DNA of 25,788 nucleotides, taken from Apostichopus parvimensis (lineage: Eukaryota > Echinodermata > Holothuroidea > Aspidochirotida > Stichopodidae). Positions 1-9,745 of this stretch are shown piece by piece (within the stretch, counting starts at the first letter, position 1; each line of letters begins with the position of its first letter). The notes beneath the pieces are model-generated. The model made no database searches. It saw only the letters and a program-made list of their open reading frames with translations, and was not told the origin of the DNA. The DNA lies in contig KN882547.1 in assembly GCA_000934455.1 (NCBI GenBank), positions 151,220 through 177,007 of the forward strand, in the 5' to 3' direction. The position numbers and the translations under genes were made by a program.

Positions 1-670
1 GGGCACATTATATTGCACCAAGTCGGTCAAGGAATGACCCCAGGGCCTCAGATATAGGCCTATAGGAACGATGCCCCAAAATGTCCCCGGACATACTATA
101 GGCGAAGGAAGCTATCCGCCGCGACTGCATGTGAGTTTCTCGACTTGCCGTCCTGGGAGTCATACCACAAAATTGTGAGTTTGACACCGACATTGACATT
201 TCGACAAATCTGCAAATTGCGCGTGGAAAATAAGGAAAGATTGACTGGGCTTTCAGCCAAGTAACATACTGAATGACCGAACTATATGTCAAACTGACAT
301 GATCAAATATTGCGTCTGAAACATTATTAGGGTGATAGACCGATTCTCAGCGATAGTATTGTCTCCTTTCTTGAAAATTTGGTTTTTTAGCGGTTTTAAG
401 AGCATCAGGGTACGTCCCAGAAGTGAAAACCCGGCCTATGCGCTATTTCACGTCCAGTTTTTCAGCAACTATAGCCTACTGACGGTCCGCGGTCGAAGGG
501 TCGTTCATGAGTGGTCATCATGGAGATTCGAAACCATTCAGACCAATGATATATTTTTCGCACATGTAATTTTTTTCGACACCCAAAATCCCAGTGGGGG
601 GGCGACTGTGGGGGGCGACAAGCTTTCATGGGGGGCTGTCGCCCCCACGCCCCCCTTGGCTACGCCACTG
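1..670. mobile_element. Right end of a hAT-like DNA transposon, probably non-autonomous or decayed; left end outside the window
   Basis: Read inward from 670 on the minus strand, the sequence begins CAGTGGCGTAGCCA followed by a G-run. This is a terminus seen in many invertebrate hAT elements. Just inside are subterminal motifs: GGGGGCGAC at 598-606 and 611-619, and its inverse GTCGCCCCC at 638-646. The segments 611-620 and 637-646 form a perfect 10-bp inverted repeat. hAT insertions duplicate 8 bp, so 671-678 (CTTATTAC) would be the expected target duplication, but no matching left copy is visible. The leftward extent is inferred. Positions 8-292 hold a non-ATG open frame on the minus strand that does not resemble the hAT transposase C-terminal dimerisation region, so no transposase is claimed. 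Confidence 0.5.
611..646. repeat. Subterminal inverted repeat of the hAT-like element
   Basis: GGGGGCGACA at 611-620 is matched exactly by its reverse complement TGTCGCCCCC at 637-646 across a 16-base spacer. Subterminal repeats of this kind can act as transposase-binding sites in hAT elements. That role is inferred here from position alone. Confidence 0.7.
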
Positions 671-1245
671 CTTATTACTCTCTAGAATATTCCGAAAAAC
701 TAAATTAACAATAATGTTTTGCGTTAAGTTTATGACATTAGGCCTACTTGTGACTTCCAGTCAGGGGTATCACCATGGGGATGGGGTGGAGCTTGGCTCG
801 GTGTTGCACCACCAAAATAAAAAGTTCCTTTTGGGCAGAGCGACCATTGTCGGGCAAAAGTTTTTGCGGCTTGTCTGAATAATCAGGACGTTTTCAGGGA
901 ATTAGTTGTCGGGATTTCAGCGTTTTTGCTCCAACGTTACCTATATAAATGTCTGTACATTTCATCTTGAAAAGGTGAGGGTCTATTAAATCAAAGTGCG
1001 TCTGTTTCGTCAAAATTCTAACGTTTAACGCGATTTTCACCCACCCCCCCACCAAAAACAAAAACGAAAAAAAGAAGAAGAAGAATATAACTATTATTAG
1101 AATAAAAAAAATGGATCACTTGCTTGCTCAAGTCTTTCTATAGTGCGTTATTAGCGTTAATCAGTGAAGCTTTAGCTATAGGAATTGTCGTTATGCGGGA
1201 ATTCGATTTTTTTTGTCGGAAAAACATTAAAAGGAAAACATATAT
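671..1245. other. Unassigned non-coding stretch
   Basis: The sequence here is mixed. A somewhat more GC-rich part (about 755-900) could be the relic of another repeat. It is followed by a C-run (1043-1050) and an A/G-rich tract (about 1050-1085). One TAGGCCTA palindrome lies at 739-746. I see no supported gene: the open frames crossing 594-878 are short, run through the transposon end and show no domain. Confidence 0.5.
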
Positions 1246-1321
1246 TTGTCGTCGAACCTTAACGCTCCTGCCTCCAGGGAAATAAAAGTTGAACAATGTC
1301 TTCTGTTACATACACCCAAAC

Positions 1322-1349
1322 TCACACACACACACACTCTGCTGTGTGT
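1322..1349. repeat. (CA)n microsatellite with facing GT repeat
   Basis: A run of CA dinucleotides (1322-1338) is followed within ten bases by GTGTGT, so the two could pair as a small hairpin. It is seen directly in the sequence and no function is implied. Confidence 0.85.
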
Positions 1350-1526
1350 TTTACATTCAAACCGAGGACAACATTGTTTTTTCCATTGTTCAAATCCACG
1401 AACCCCAACCTTAATAATCCCCTTAACAATAGAATTCTTGTGAGGACGTGGGTGATTCTTTAGTAATCACATCCGAGGACCTGGAATTCTTTTGTTCTCA
1501 GTCAAGTCCTCAGTCAGAATGCAAAA

Positions 1527-1557
1527 CGCACGGGCACACGCGCACACACACATACAT
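1527..1557. repeat. Imperfect CA/CG-rich microsatellite
   Basis: An alternating purine-pyrimidine tract (GCACGGGCACACGCGCACAC and following ACACATACATAC) forms a degenerate (CA)n repeat that includes CpG steps. Confidence 0.75.
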
Positions 1558-1589
1558 ACTTAACTTTATGTGAACTTCTTTTTAAAATG

Positions 1590-1622
1590 ATTCTGCATGG
1601 AATGTTATTAGCCATGCAGAAT
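1590..1622. repeat. Perfect 11-bp inverted repeat (short hairpin)
   Basis: ATTCTGCATGG at 1590-1600 is followed, after an 11-base spacer, by its exact reverse complement CCATGCAGAAT at 1612-1622. The stem is too short for a microRNA precursor. It may be coincidental or part of an unrecognised small element. Confidence 0.8.
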
Positions 1623-1697
1623 TGACTATCAAAAACTTCAGATTTGACACAGATTCTCTATCACGAACTAAAATTTATGACATTTTCGTGATTATTT

Positions 1698-1889
1698 TCA
1701 AATTGTCGGAAATTTGCTTGGGTAGCTATTAATTCTCCTATGGATTCTGTTGATTGAGTTTGATGCGATTCTGGAAAAAAAGATTGAATTAATTCGTTTA
1801 TCAGACTTTTCAATATAATCAAATCCACCGATCGGTAATAATGACAAATTTAATGAAGATTTGAAAGATAAAATGGAAGAAGTAATTAT
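1698..1889 (-). CDS. Weak candidate terminal exon with two dibasic sites, possibly of the same precursor gene
   Basis: A minus-strand open frame of 63 codons ends at TGA. It is immediately preceded by CTACAG (1895-1890), which could serve as an acceptor. In phase 0, the phase left by the donor at 4365, the frame is open all the way to the stop. The peptide contains Lys-Arg at residues 31-32 and Arg-Arg at 51-52. The stretches after both dibasic pairs begin Ile-Asn-Ser, encoded with different serine codons (TCA and AGC). That pattern would suit a peptide-hormone precursor. Against it, random open frames of 60 codons are common in DNA this AT-rich, there is no glycine amidation signal, the C-terminal piece is only 11 residues, and the implied intron of about 2.5 kb is untested. 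Treat this as a hypothesis. Confidence 0.13.
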   Translation of the reverse strand: MITSSILSFKSSLNLSLLPIGGFDYIEKSDKRINSIFFSRIASNSINRIHRRINSYPSKFPTI

Positions 1890-1898
1890 CTGTAGCAA

Positions 1899-2211
1899 GT
1901 GACGTGAAAGCTGTCTTATATCATTATATTATTATATTACTATAATATATATATATATATTTCCTATTTATTTCCTATCATTTACGGGGAAAAAGAAATT
2001 TGATCTTGATAGTTACACCGTGTCCACCACTGAGACAAATTGCTACCAATATTGATCAGTTTATGACGACCTTTTTTTTAGTTCCTCTTGAAAATCTTCA
2101 ATAAAATAAAATGAATCATTTTGAATGTAATCTAGTGAATAATATGAGATCTATGGGAAACTAATCAAACGATTTAATGAACCGATAAACGCCCAATACT
2201 TTACCATCGAG
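1899..2211. other. AT-rich stretch with (AT)n at 1945-1961
   Basis: This stretch is non-coding and AT-rich, with a short AT-dinucleotide run at 1945-1961. No gene, RNA or mobile-element signature is visible. Confidence 0.6.
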
Positions 2212-2451
2212 GTCAAGTAGGTGTTAGAGCGCGTTTCTCTTGGGAATTGAATCATCAGAAAGCAATTTAATCTTGCGGTTTACAGCTAACGAGTTTAAAC
2301 TTGATGGAGCCAAATTGCAGCTATTTTTAAACATTGGAATATAACATTGAATATGAAAGAGAACAGTGATACTAGATCAGAAATCTTTCTCAAGGTCACT
2401 CAAGTGACTAACCCGATAATGATCTATTTTGCAACCCAAGAAGCTCATTAC
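2212..2451. repeat. Copy A of a diverged ~240 bp tandem duplication
   Basis: This segment aligns over its length with 2519-2748. Shared blocks in the same order include GTCA.GT.GGT, TTAGAGCGCG.TTCTC, a GCA..TTTAATC.TGCG block, ATGAAAGAGAA.AG, the identical 17-mer at 2367-2383, AAGGTCAC and AATGATCTA.TT.TGCAA. The offset between the copies is about 300 bp. Neither copy has a sustained open frame. The unit is unrecognised and could be a decayed transposable element or satellite monomer. Confidence 0.75.
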
Positions 2452-2518
2452 GTAATGTTAGACTAGTTTAGAGAGATGAAGTCTGAAAAAAGACGTATGT
2501 GCGGTATTTTCTGATGGG

Positions 2519-2748
2519 GTCAGGTGGGTAGGGTTTTTAGAGCGCGCTTCTCCGTGGTGTTTAAGCAAGCACTTTAATCATGCGTTATTATAGTTAACCT
2601 AACGGAGAGGCATGCAGATATTTTCTAAAGATTGAACTGAAAAATGAAAAATGAAAGAGAATAGTTGATACTAGATCAGAAAACTTCCTAAAGGTCACCC
2701 CAAAACAAGACGGACAATGATCTAATTCTGCAATCCTAGAATCTCACG
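2519..2748. repeat. Copy B of the diverged ~240 bp tandem duplication
   Basis: This is the partner of 2212-2451, with the same blocks in the same order and many substitutions and small indels. The 17-base block TGATACTAGATCAGAAA (2666-2682 here) is identical in both copies. About 70 bp of unrelated-looking sequence separates the copies. Confidence 0.75.
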
Positions 2749-2775
2749 ACTGACTCGGCAATCTTACTTGGTGAT

Positions 2776-2820
2776 GGGAAGAGAGCTGGGGTAGGGTATG
2801 GGGCTGCGGTAGGTGTAGGG
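2776..2820 (+). repeat. G-run tract (quadruplex-prone)
   Basis: The + strand carries several runs of three or four Gs within 45 bases (GGG, GGGG, GGG, GGGG, GGG), enough for a G-quadruplex fold. It is one of about ten such tracts in this otherwise AT-rich window. Confidence 0.6.
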
Positions 2821-3709
2821 TCGAGATTGAGGTGAATAGTAAGGGGAAAACGGATATAAAACCATTAAATAAAAACTTATGCAACAATTGTATAGTCTAT
2901 ACTTAAACCAAATCTAATTCGCATATATGTCATTTTACATTTTTTGTTGTCCATTTTTTTAGTCTGTAAAGGCTTAAAAGACTGTATATCAATACATCAT
3001 ATTACATGACAAATGAATTGATGATGAAATAAAGATTGAATGAAAAGAAAGAAATTAATGCTCTTGATATTATTTATTATTCGTAATGCATACTTATAAA
3101 ATATTCAGTTTTCTATTCGTCTGTTTCATCAATTTGTCATTATCAATTTTATATATTCACGCTTCCTCACACGTTCATTTAACGAAATCTAATAATCCAT
3201 TTGCATTAACTTGTTTCCCCTATCTTTCTTATCATGTCTTACACATCATAAAGAACAGCCATTAATTTAATATTAGTCACTCTTTTTATGTAAGAGGAAT
3301 ATAAAGTTCTATAAAACTTTCTTTGAAAATACTCTCGTTTATACATTATTCCATGAGTAATGTCACGTTCGTTTATACCACATGAATTTATTTACAAACA
3401 GATTTATTTATAAAGATTCGTAGAAAACTTGCTCTTGTTTGCATTAGGTATTCTTTCTTTTCCTCTCCTTTTTCTTGGCACATAAAGCCGTCGGGATAGT
3501 CACGTGTTGGATATGGTTTAAAAGTAGTCAAATATAATTTAAGTTTTGTACATAAATACATTCATATATAATCATTCTTGATTAGTAATGGTTCTTTGGT
3601 GTTGACGATTGTTATAAAAGATAGAAATTAAAGTCATTTGACGAAACGACGGAATAATGTGATTGATAGAAAAGTGAAATTAACTTCGGTTACATTGATA
3701 AAACAAGAT
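2821..3709. other. AT-rich stretch; possible retroposon-like 3' tail near 3045
   Basis: No gene is visible. Around 3024-3045 the + strand reads GATGAAATAAAGATTGAATG. It contains an AATAAA polyadenylation-like signal followed by a short ATTGAATGA motif, as seen at the 3' ends of some non-LTR retrotransposons. No upstream reverse transcriptase reading frame is visible, so this is only a hint. Confidence 0.35.
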
Positions 3710-3771
3710 GGGAATGGTGGAGTAGGGGAAGGGAAGGGAGGGGGGGGGAAGGGAGGGAGATTCGGTTGGGG
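3710..3771 (+). repeat. Long G-run tract (quadruplex-prone polypurine)
   Basis: A polypurine tract of about 60 bases contains at least six runs of three or more Gs, including one of nine. Two minus-strand open frames cross it, giving Pro/Ser/Leu-rich peptides, but these are by-products of the C-run and are not called as genes. Confidence 0.7.
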
Positions 3772-4359
3772 CTAGCAAGAGTTGGTAGAAAGAGGTGTTG
3801 GTTTCCAAAAAATGCAGGAGTAGTGGCGATTGGATATGATGTAAGGATCTCTCGAGGGTCAAGAACCACGGAGGAGGGTCCCAGAGCGGGGCACGAATTA
3901 ACCAGTGTTTGTGCAAACCCTCTCAAACAACCCCACTTTAGCTAACTTAGATTTGTCACTATTTATTTCTGAAGAGTACCATTTCCATATTTGCTCTTTT
4001 CTGGAAAAAATTTACCCTTTTGTTGAAAAGCATTCAAATACTGGAATTTGTGCACGGTAGGAAATTTACACGGGATCCATTCTTTGTTTGTTGGAACCTT
4101 TTGAGGTATACGTTTTTGATTTGCCCCCTTCCTTAATTCAAATTTGTTTTGTTAACATCATGATATGAGTGAATTTTATCTCTTAGGACGCAATCTTTTT
4201 TTGCTATATCTATCTTTCCAGAGGAAAGTCCCCCCCCCCCTCTCCTGCCCCTCCTTGTGTACGCACAATTACTCCAAAATAGCAAATGAATAAAATTAAC
4301 ATAAACAAATGATGACAGTAAGGAGATTTTACGGTCGGTGCAAATTAGAAATAAAATTG
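3772..4359. other. Unassigned stretch downstream of the secretory exon (putative intron)
   Basis: On the minus strand this would be the start of the intron after the donor at 4365. It contains a C-run tract at 4230-4254. I could not identify a following exon here with both a good acceptor and a coherent frame. Confidence 0.45.
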
Positions 4360-4368
4360 ACTCACATG
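4360..4368 (-). other. Putative 5' splice site (CAT|GTGAGT) ending the secretory exon
   Basis: The minus strand reads CAT followed by GTGAGT, which matches the metazoan donor consensus at all six intron positions. The cut would fall between 4366 and 4365, exactly after codon 82 (phase 0). The frame continues only six more codons before TAA, which fits an exon edge better than a natural C-terminus. Confidence 0.6.
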
Positions 4369-4648
4369 TTGGCTCGCGAATCCTTTTACTGAGTTGTCTA
4401 AAGAGCTGATGCCCATGAAATTTTTACTCCATTGTGCTGCTTTGGCGTCCCTTACAAAGGCCATGTTGTCATCCAAGTCTTCATCGAAGAGTTCATCTCC
4501 CCGGAGTTCCCGATCTAGCAATTCGTCGTCTAGATCAATGGGTGTGGTGGTCACGCTTAGCAAGGCCAAGAACAAACAAGCGAGGGCAAGTGAAAACTCA
4601 TAAATATTCATGATGATGGTTGGTTTGTCGGTCGGTCGGTTATGTTCT
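4366..4648 (-). CDS. Coding exon of an unrecognised small secreted precursor (signal peptide plus acidic propeptide); partial gene
   Basis: The reading frame opens at an ATG at 4611-4609 with A at -3 and runs 82 codons to the donor at 4365. Residues 1 to about 22 form a signal peptide: a short polar start (MNIYEF), a hydrophobic core of Ala/Leu/Phe/Cys and a small-residue SVTTT end. Residues 26-48 are extremely acidic (13 of 23 are Asp/Glu). They lead to Arg54, followed by a more neutral, possibly amphipathic segment (55-82) with Lys57, Trp61, Lys63 and Lys76. Signal peptide, acidic spacer and basic site are typical of neuropeptide, antimicrobial-peptide or other secreted-peptide precursors. 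I do not recognise the family, and no cysteine follows the signal peptide. A pyrimidine-rich tract ending CTACAG at 4654-4649 suggests that the exon begins at 4648 with 37 bases of 5' UTR and that a non-coding first exon lies further right. The frame would stop six codons after the donor if unspliced, giving an 88-residue product, which is the alternative reading. Confidence 0.6.
4625..4640. repeat. (GGTC)n microrepeat in the putative 5' UTR
   Basis: Three to four GGTC tetramers read on the minus strand as ACCGACCGACCGAC. They lie within the 37-base 5' UTR part of the secretory exon, about 15-30 bases before the start codon. Any effect on translation is unknown. Confidence 0.7.
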
Positions 4649-4672
4649 CTGTAGACGAAAAATGAGGGATTG
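4649..4672 (-). other. Putative 3' splice site before the secretory exon
   Basis: Read on the minus strand, this is a pyrimidine-rich stretch (CCTCATTTTTCGT) running directly into CTACAG, followed by AGAACATAAC. The AG dinucleotide falls at 4650-4649. It lies 37 bases before the start codon. If it is used, the start codon sits in exon 2 and transcription begins at a non-coding exon with a coordinate above 4648. If it is not used, the transcription start lies close to the ATG. Confidence 0.5.
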
Positions 4673-5718
4673 CTGTAATGTTCATATTAAATGTACTTTG
4701 TAATAATTATAATAATAATTAACACATTGGCGATATGAGCTCGCGTTTCTTCCAATTAGAAACTGTTGATAGAAAAATGTGATAGTTTCGTGTTGCACTT
4801 GGTATTTCGGAACAAATTTTACTTTCAATAAATATTCCCGTGATGGCAAATTAATGCCACACTTGTTTGGTATAGAAGAAAGCATTCTACACTGTTTATG
4901 TAAAACTCCTTTCCTCAATAACTTGTTTTGTGTATCTGTTCATATAACTCGATGTATGGTTGTTTGAATGTTACTTAGCTATATTTGTGTAAGTTAAACC
5001 CTAATATTCATTACACCGAAAAGTGGATGAAATAATGATCTTTGAAGTCAGTCACCGCAGATGTTTTTCAAAAGCTTTCCTTTCCTACATCGTAATAGCT
5101 TTTAATGATTTATCCTTGTTATTTGATACATTTGAAATGTTTCCTTAGCAATTAATGTTGTCGTATAGTGTAGATGTTTATCAATATGCATTTTTATAAG
5201 ACAATTTTTGTCCTCATTGTTTTTTTTTAAGAATTTATACATAATGAAGAAAAAACAAGAAGGGTTTCAGCTCAATTTTCATGACATGATATCACTAACC
5301 CTGTTATGGTCAGGTGCATTCATAAAATATCAACAAATGTATTAACTTTGTTTCTCCATTTCGATTGCTATGTGGTTTTTAATGAAAAAATGCTCACAAA
5401 TTCAAGCAGTTTTGACGAAAAAACTTTAACCCCCAAGGTCGAAGGCTCCCAAGTTCAAGTACATTTCTGTTTTCATGCTAATCATTTATGCAAAACTTAA
5501 CACAAGAGGGAAAAGAGGAAGTGCCAATCATAGTGTTGCTTCGGAGGGTCTTAAGTTTACCCGACAAGGGATTCGCTTGTTATCCCCACACAAAGCTTTT
5601 CACTCGTTGTTACTTGCCCATATAGGTCTCTCTTTAAAAATACGACAGAATAAAATGATAAAAAAGGTCTGTTGAGAAAGAACCGATAAATTCAAACTCC
5701 TAAAACCCATTTTAGAAA

Positions 5719-5747
5719 GCAGAAAGAGAGAGAGAGAAAGAGAGAAG
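5719..5747 (+). repeat. (AG)n microsatellite
   Basis: This is a GA/AG dinucleotide run with single interruptions, about 29 bases long. Confidence 0.85.
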
Positions 5748-7869
5748 TGAAATAAAATGTAAAATACACACGAAACGTCCCGACAATTTCCGATATTAAA
5801 CTATGACTCGATTTTATTTCATATACTCTGTCTGGTTATACATTACAGAATAATTTTTAACCCTTACACGTCACGTGTTCAATCTTGTTGGTTACTTATT
5901 CATCATGCAACGTCTTAAAAATAGGGAAAACAGCGTGTAGGGTGTAACTATATGTCACCTCCAAGTTTAAATATTTTGTCAGCTTTCACCTAAAATTTAA
6001 ATAAAATTGACGAGGGAATAAAAAAGCCTATGTATGATTAATACGGCACCTTCTTGATAAAATTAATACAATTTTTTTTTTAGTTTTAGACAAATTTTGG
6101 TAGTTTTGAACACTGAACAGGATCGAGGCTGGAAGGTGTGCACATTGAAATACAGAGTGGTGAGTATATCATGTGCACAAACAAAGTTAACGAAAACTAA
6201 GATTTATTCAGATTTTATTTTGTGTTAAAAAGTGTCATTTTGGGTCAAACAGCTATACATGGAATTTTCTTACAGCTTACTTAATGCATTTAAATAAATA
6301 GGGAAAGATGTTTTAATACGGTGTGAAAAGTCATATGCATGTTATTACAAGTATCAGTAGGCTACTAAAAGCAGGTATAAGGCGCTTACTCACACTGTTA
6401 TGTTATAGACATAGACCTATAGCCTATAGTTACCATATTCAAATCGAGGCGATGTTGTTATTGTCCATTAAAGCCTTCAACTTGCAATTCGACTCAGTTT
6501 AATATGGAAGGATGTAGCAGATACACATCATATTAATCAGATAAAACGTGCGAGTGGATAAGGAGGCCGGGTGTACTATAACGCAGTTGTAAGCCGAAAT
6601 CAAGAACTTTAATAAATATTTCACATTTACAAGAAATCTTACTAGTTTTCAATATTAAAATCGGTGTTTTCAAACTAAGCCCAAGCATGCTTACAGCAGA
6701 GTTTAGTATTAAAAATTGTCAATTATAAAATCCCATATAGAAAAGTTATGAAGTTCATATTGAAATTTAGTAAAAAGTTTATAATCAAATGCAATTATTG
6801 TTTTGCGTAACATCCTTGAGATGTACTCTTATTACCAAAGAGTGATGGTGCAATTTTGGAGCGTGATATTAACGTTTATGAAAGATGTGAGATTCACTCT
6901 TATCAAAGAGTGACTTTATGCCAAACTATAGCTCTACAACTAGGGATCTGTTTATTCCATAGGATTAAACATTTGCAACTATTTCCGAGGAACAAAATTG
7001 AATATATACACTTTGCAAGACATACAGAATATATATTTTGCAGTTAATGTTGATGTTGACCCATTAACCACACATGCTTAAACAACAACAACAACGTATG
7101 TTCAAAGTGGGCGAAGATAAATAGTGCACAACATTTAATATTTACTCACTAATCTCACTCATATGACTTCTGAAAAGGGGTTCAGTTGAGATTCTTCTGG
7201 GAATGTTAAACATATAATACTATCAACGCGAAAAAAACCAAACATATACCCACTTCTTCCGTCTACATCTAAGATATGTAATGTTGTACGAATATTGTTT
7301 CTCCAAATAAAAAGAGAGATTTTATATACTTACGGTCACTTTTTCTTAAAACTAAAGTTGGACTTTCTTGTTTGTACAACGGATTGATTGACTGTATATC
7401 TCACTTCAATAGAGTTTTCTGTTTAGTTCCAAACATTGGACTATAAACTCCGAAAATATATATTTCTGTTTTGTTTAGGGAACACGTACCATCCATCACG
7501 AACTTATGAAAACCTTTTAAATAACTAAACAACGTTTTGTATTCAACATTCTGATATAACAAGAGATAATTGAAGCGAAACGAAAGCTGCTTGTGGAACT
7601 AATGGAAGGGCTTATGATTCATGATGTGTTTCCCTTATACTATAAATAAACTCAAGTAGGTATAGGGACTCGACTCACAGATCTATAACAGTAACTGACA
7701 AATTAAGCATCAATGGCATTACTATATAATTTATTAAACTAGCATATATCTATCTACTTATCTTTCCGATTCATGTCTTTCGTAGAATCCTCGAAATCAA
7801 ATGCGGTATTAACCTTTTTTAATTTATTTTTTTAAAATTTAGACCCTTTGAATTCCAAGTGTGAGTATT

Positions 7870-7913
7870 GGGGGAGGTTGGTGATAGTAGGGGGGTGGTG
7901 ATGGGGGGGGGGG
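7870..7913 (+). repeat. G-run tract (quadruplex-prone)
   Basis: Runs of five, six and eleven Gs are separated by short GT/AT linkers within 44 bases. Confidence 0.7.
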
Positions 7914-9310
7914 AGCTGGAGTAGTTTGGGACCTATCACCTGTCCCAACCGCTAACACCCCTGCAAAGGAAATTGAAAGGCAAGCCACTATATTTTACCT
8001 GTGATGTCATTTTTAAACTCATCTTTTGCACACCATACATGGATTTATATAGTCTTTTATAGTTTTCCTATAAAATCTCCTCCATAAGATGATAATATAA
8101 TTAAGAAATATTTAGTAGTATACATATTCATCTTTTTTATGACCCAAATATTTACGTTCTAACATTAACTTAATTTAAATGTTTCATAAGGGTTTTCCCT
8201 GATCGATATAAGTGTGCTAAAATTATCAAAGATATTGCGAAGGGCCTAATTAGAAATTCAATTATCTGAAAGGGGAAACATCAGATGAGCAATGATGGGC
8301 TGCAGTCAAAATATGTAAAGGGATACTTTCTTTGATCATAAAGGGGAAAAAATATGAGAATTTTTCTAGCGCATTTTGTAAGTAATACTGATTTATTAAG
8401 GGGCTTATGGTATCAAATATTCGAATTTTACTACTCAAAAATTTCGAAGGCGTATATAGACTTGCCCTAAAGTTGAAATTTATTAATTAAATCACCGTCA
8501 TTTTGAACTTTTAATTTAGAATTCCACGAAATACGAATCATATATCCAGATTGTTCATGTTTTCATTTACATTGCTTCATAATTGAAGTTTTGAAGTTTA
8601 CTATCAACTACAAAAAGAAAAGACAAAAAATAAAGGGGTAGAAAATTCCCAAAAGATTTGCTGGTGAATATAATTAGAGTTTTTTTGCCTTTGGGAAGAA
8701 TGAATTATCACCATTCTTTGTTGCCTATTAAATACCCCAAAGTCTTCTATTATATTCATATACTAATATCCATTCTAGTATACCATGGTGACACTCTCCC
8801 GATGGGTTAAATATGGTGATAGGTATTCTGTTAGTGTGAATGACTAATTCATATACTTCACACTTATAGATATGTAAATAAATACTTACAAGTGTGATAT
8901 TATTAATGGAACTCAAAAGCTCGCACTATTTTTTTGGGGGTCAAAAAGGATAAAATAGAAATTCATCAGACAATGGATAGTTTTCATAACCTCACATTTG
9001 AGTTAAACATGTACGTTTCGGTTTTACTATTCCATTTGAAAGTCCTGTGAATCTTGTAATAATATCAAATGTTTTTATGCATGATTGTATGGGGTACATG
9101 AGAAGTGCAATGTCTGGGCAGGAATTTGTTTTTGACGTTTCAGCGGTTTAAGCCAAATATCCAATCATACCAAAAGCTAGGCAAAGGTTACTAATAGGGG
9201 TACCATGTTTGAACTTTTTTAGCCGGGCTGCATTGGTGATCGCTGAAGGTAAGGACTAGTGCAGCTTGTATGGACCTTTGGTATCACAGCCCAAGGCTAT
9301 ACACCACAAA

Positions 9311-9745
9311 GGGAACAATTGGCAACGTTATGCTAAGACACTGAATCACTTATTGGACGATTGATAACGCTAGGCTAAGAATCTACATCACTTCTTTGAC
9401 CATTGGCAACGTTAGGCTAAGACACTGCATCACTTATTGGACAATTGATAACGCTAGGTTAGGTCACTACAACACTAAAGGGACAACAGGTAACGCTACT
9501 AAGACACCGGACATAACTTCGGGTGACAATTGGTACGTTAGATTAAGACACTACATCACTTATTGGACAATTGGTAAAGCTAGGCTAAGATACTGAGAAT
9601 AACTCTGTGAACAATTGACAACGTTAGGCTGAGACACTACATCACTTGTTGGACAATTGATAACACTAGGCTAAGTCACGACATCACGTACGGGACAATT
9701 GCTAACGTTACTGTTATAACTCTACATCAATGAATGGAACAACTG
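9311..9745. repeat. 43-bp minisatellite, ~10 copies, organised as ~85 bp dimers
   Basis: Copies start near 9311, 9355, 9398, 9439, 9480, 9521, 9564, 9609, 9651, 9692 and a partial one at 9735. The unit begins GGACAATTG, continues with a TAACG.TAGGCTAAGACACT core and ends ACATCACTTATT. Two types alternate. Type A carries GTTA in the core and is followed by CACTTATTGG (copies 1, 3, 6, 8; copy 10 also carries GTTA). Type B carries GCTA or ACTA with a variable end (copies 2, 4, 5, 7, 9). Copy 5 is slightly short and breaks the alternation. A plus-strand open frame within the array (9396-9596) is a by-product of the repeat. Confidence 0.9.

Larger units (their letters stand above)
4655..9310. other. 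Long AT-rich stretch without a supported gene
   Basis: If the splice interpretation is right, the right-hand part of the secretory gene (non-coding exon and promoter) lies somewhere here, but I cannot place it. Visible landmarks are a purine microsatellite (5719-5747), a 9-bp inverted repeat TGTGCACAT / ATGTGCACA (6138-6146, 6171-6179), a short (AAC)n run (7080-7095) and a G-run tract (7870-7913). Open frames here are at most about 78 codons and look random. Confidence 0.5.

Noticed and set aside
8..292. Minus-strand frame inside the hAT-like element as a transposase fragment
   Set aside because: It starts at TTG, and its residues show none of the hAT dimerisation-domain features I would expect. 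No coding claim is justified.
332..878. Two overlapping plus-strand frames (332-685 and 594-878)
   Set aside because: The first starts at GTG, not ATG. Both run through the hAT-like terminus and its G-runs, and neither has a domain.
3680..3926. Pro/Ser/Leu-rich minus-strand frames
   Set aside because: They are by-products of the C-run tract. Two frames are open at once, which indicates low complexity rather than coding.
4394..4603. Ser/Lys-rich plus-strand frame opposite the secretory exon
   Set aside because: It is the antisense shadow of the acidic coding segment. Asp/Glu codons read backwards give the serine-rich stretch.
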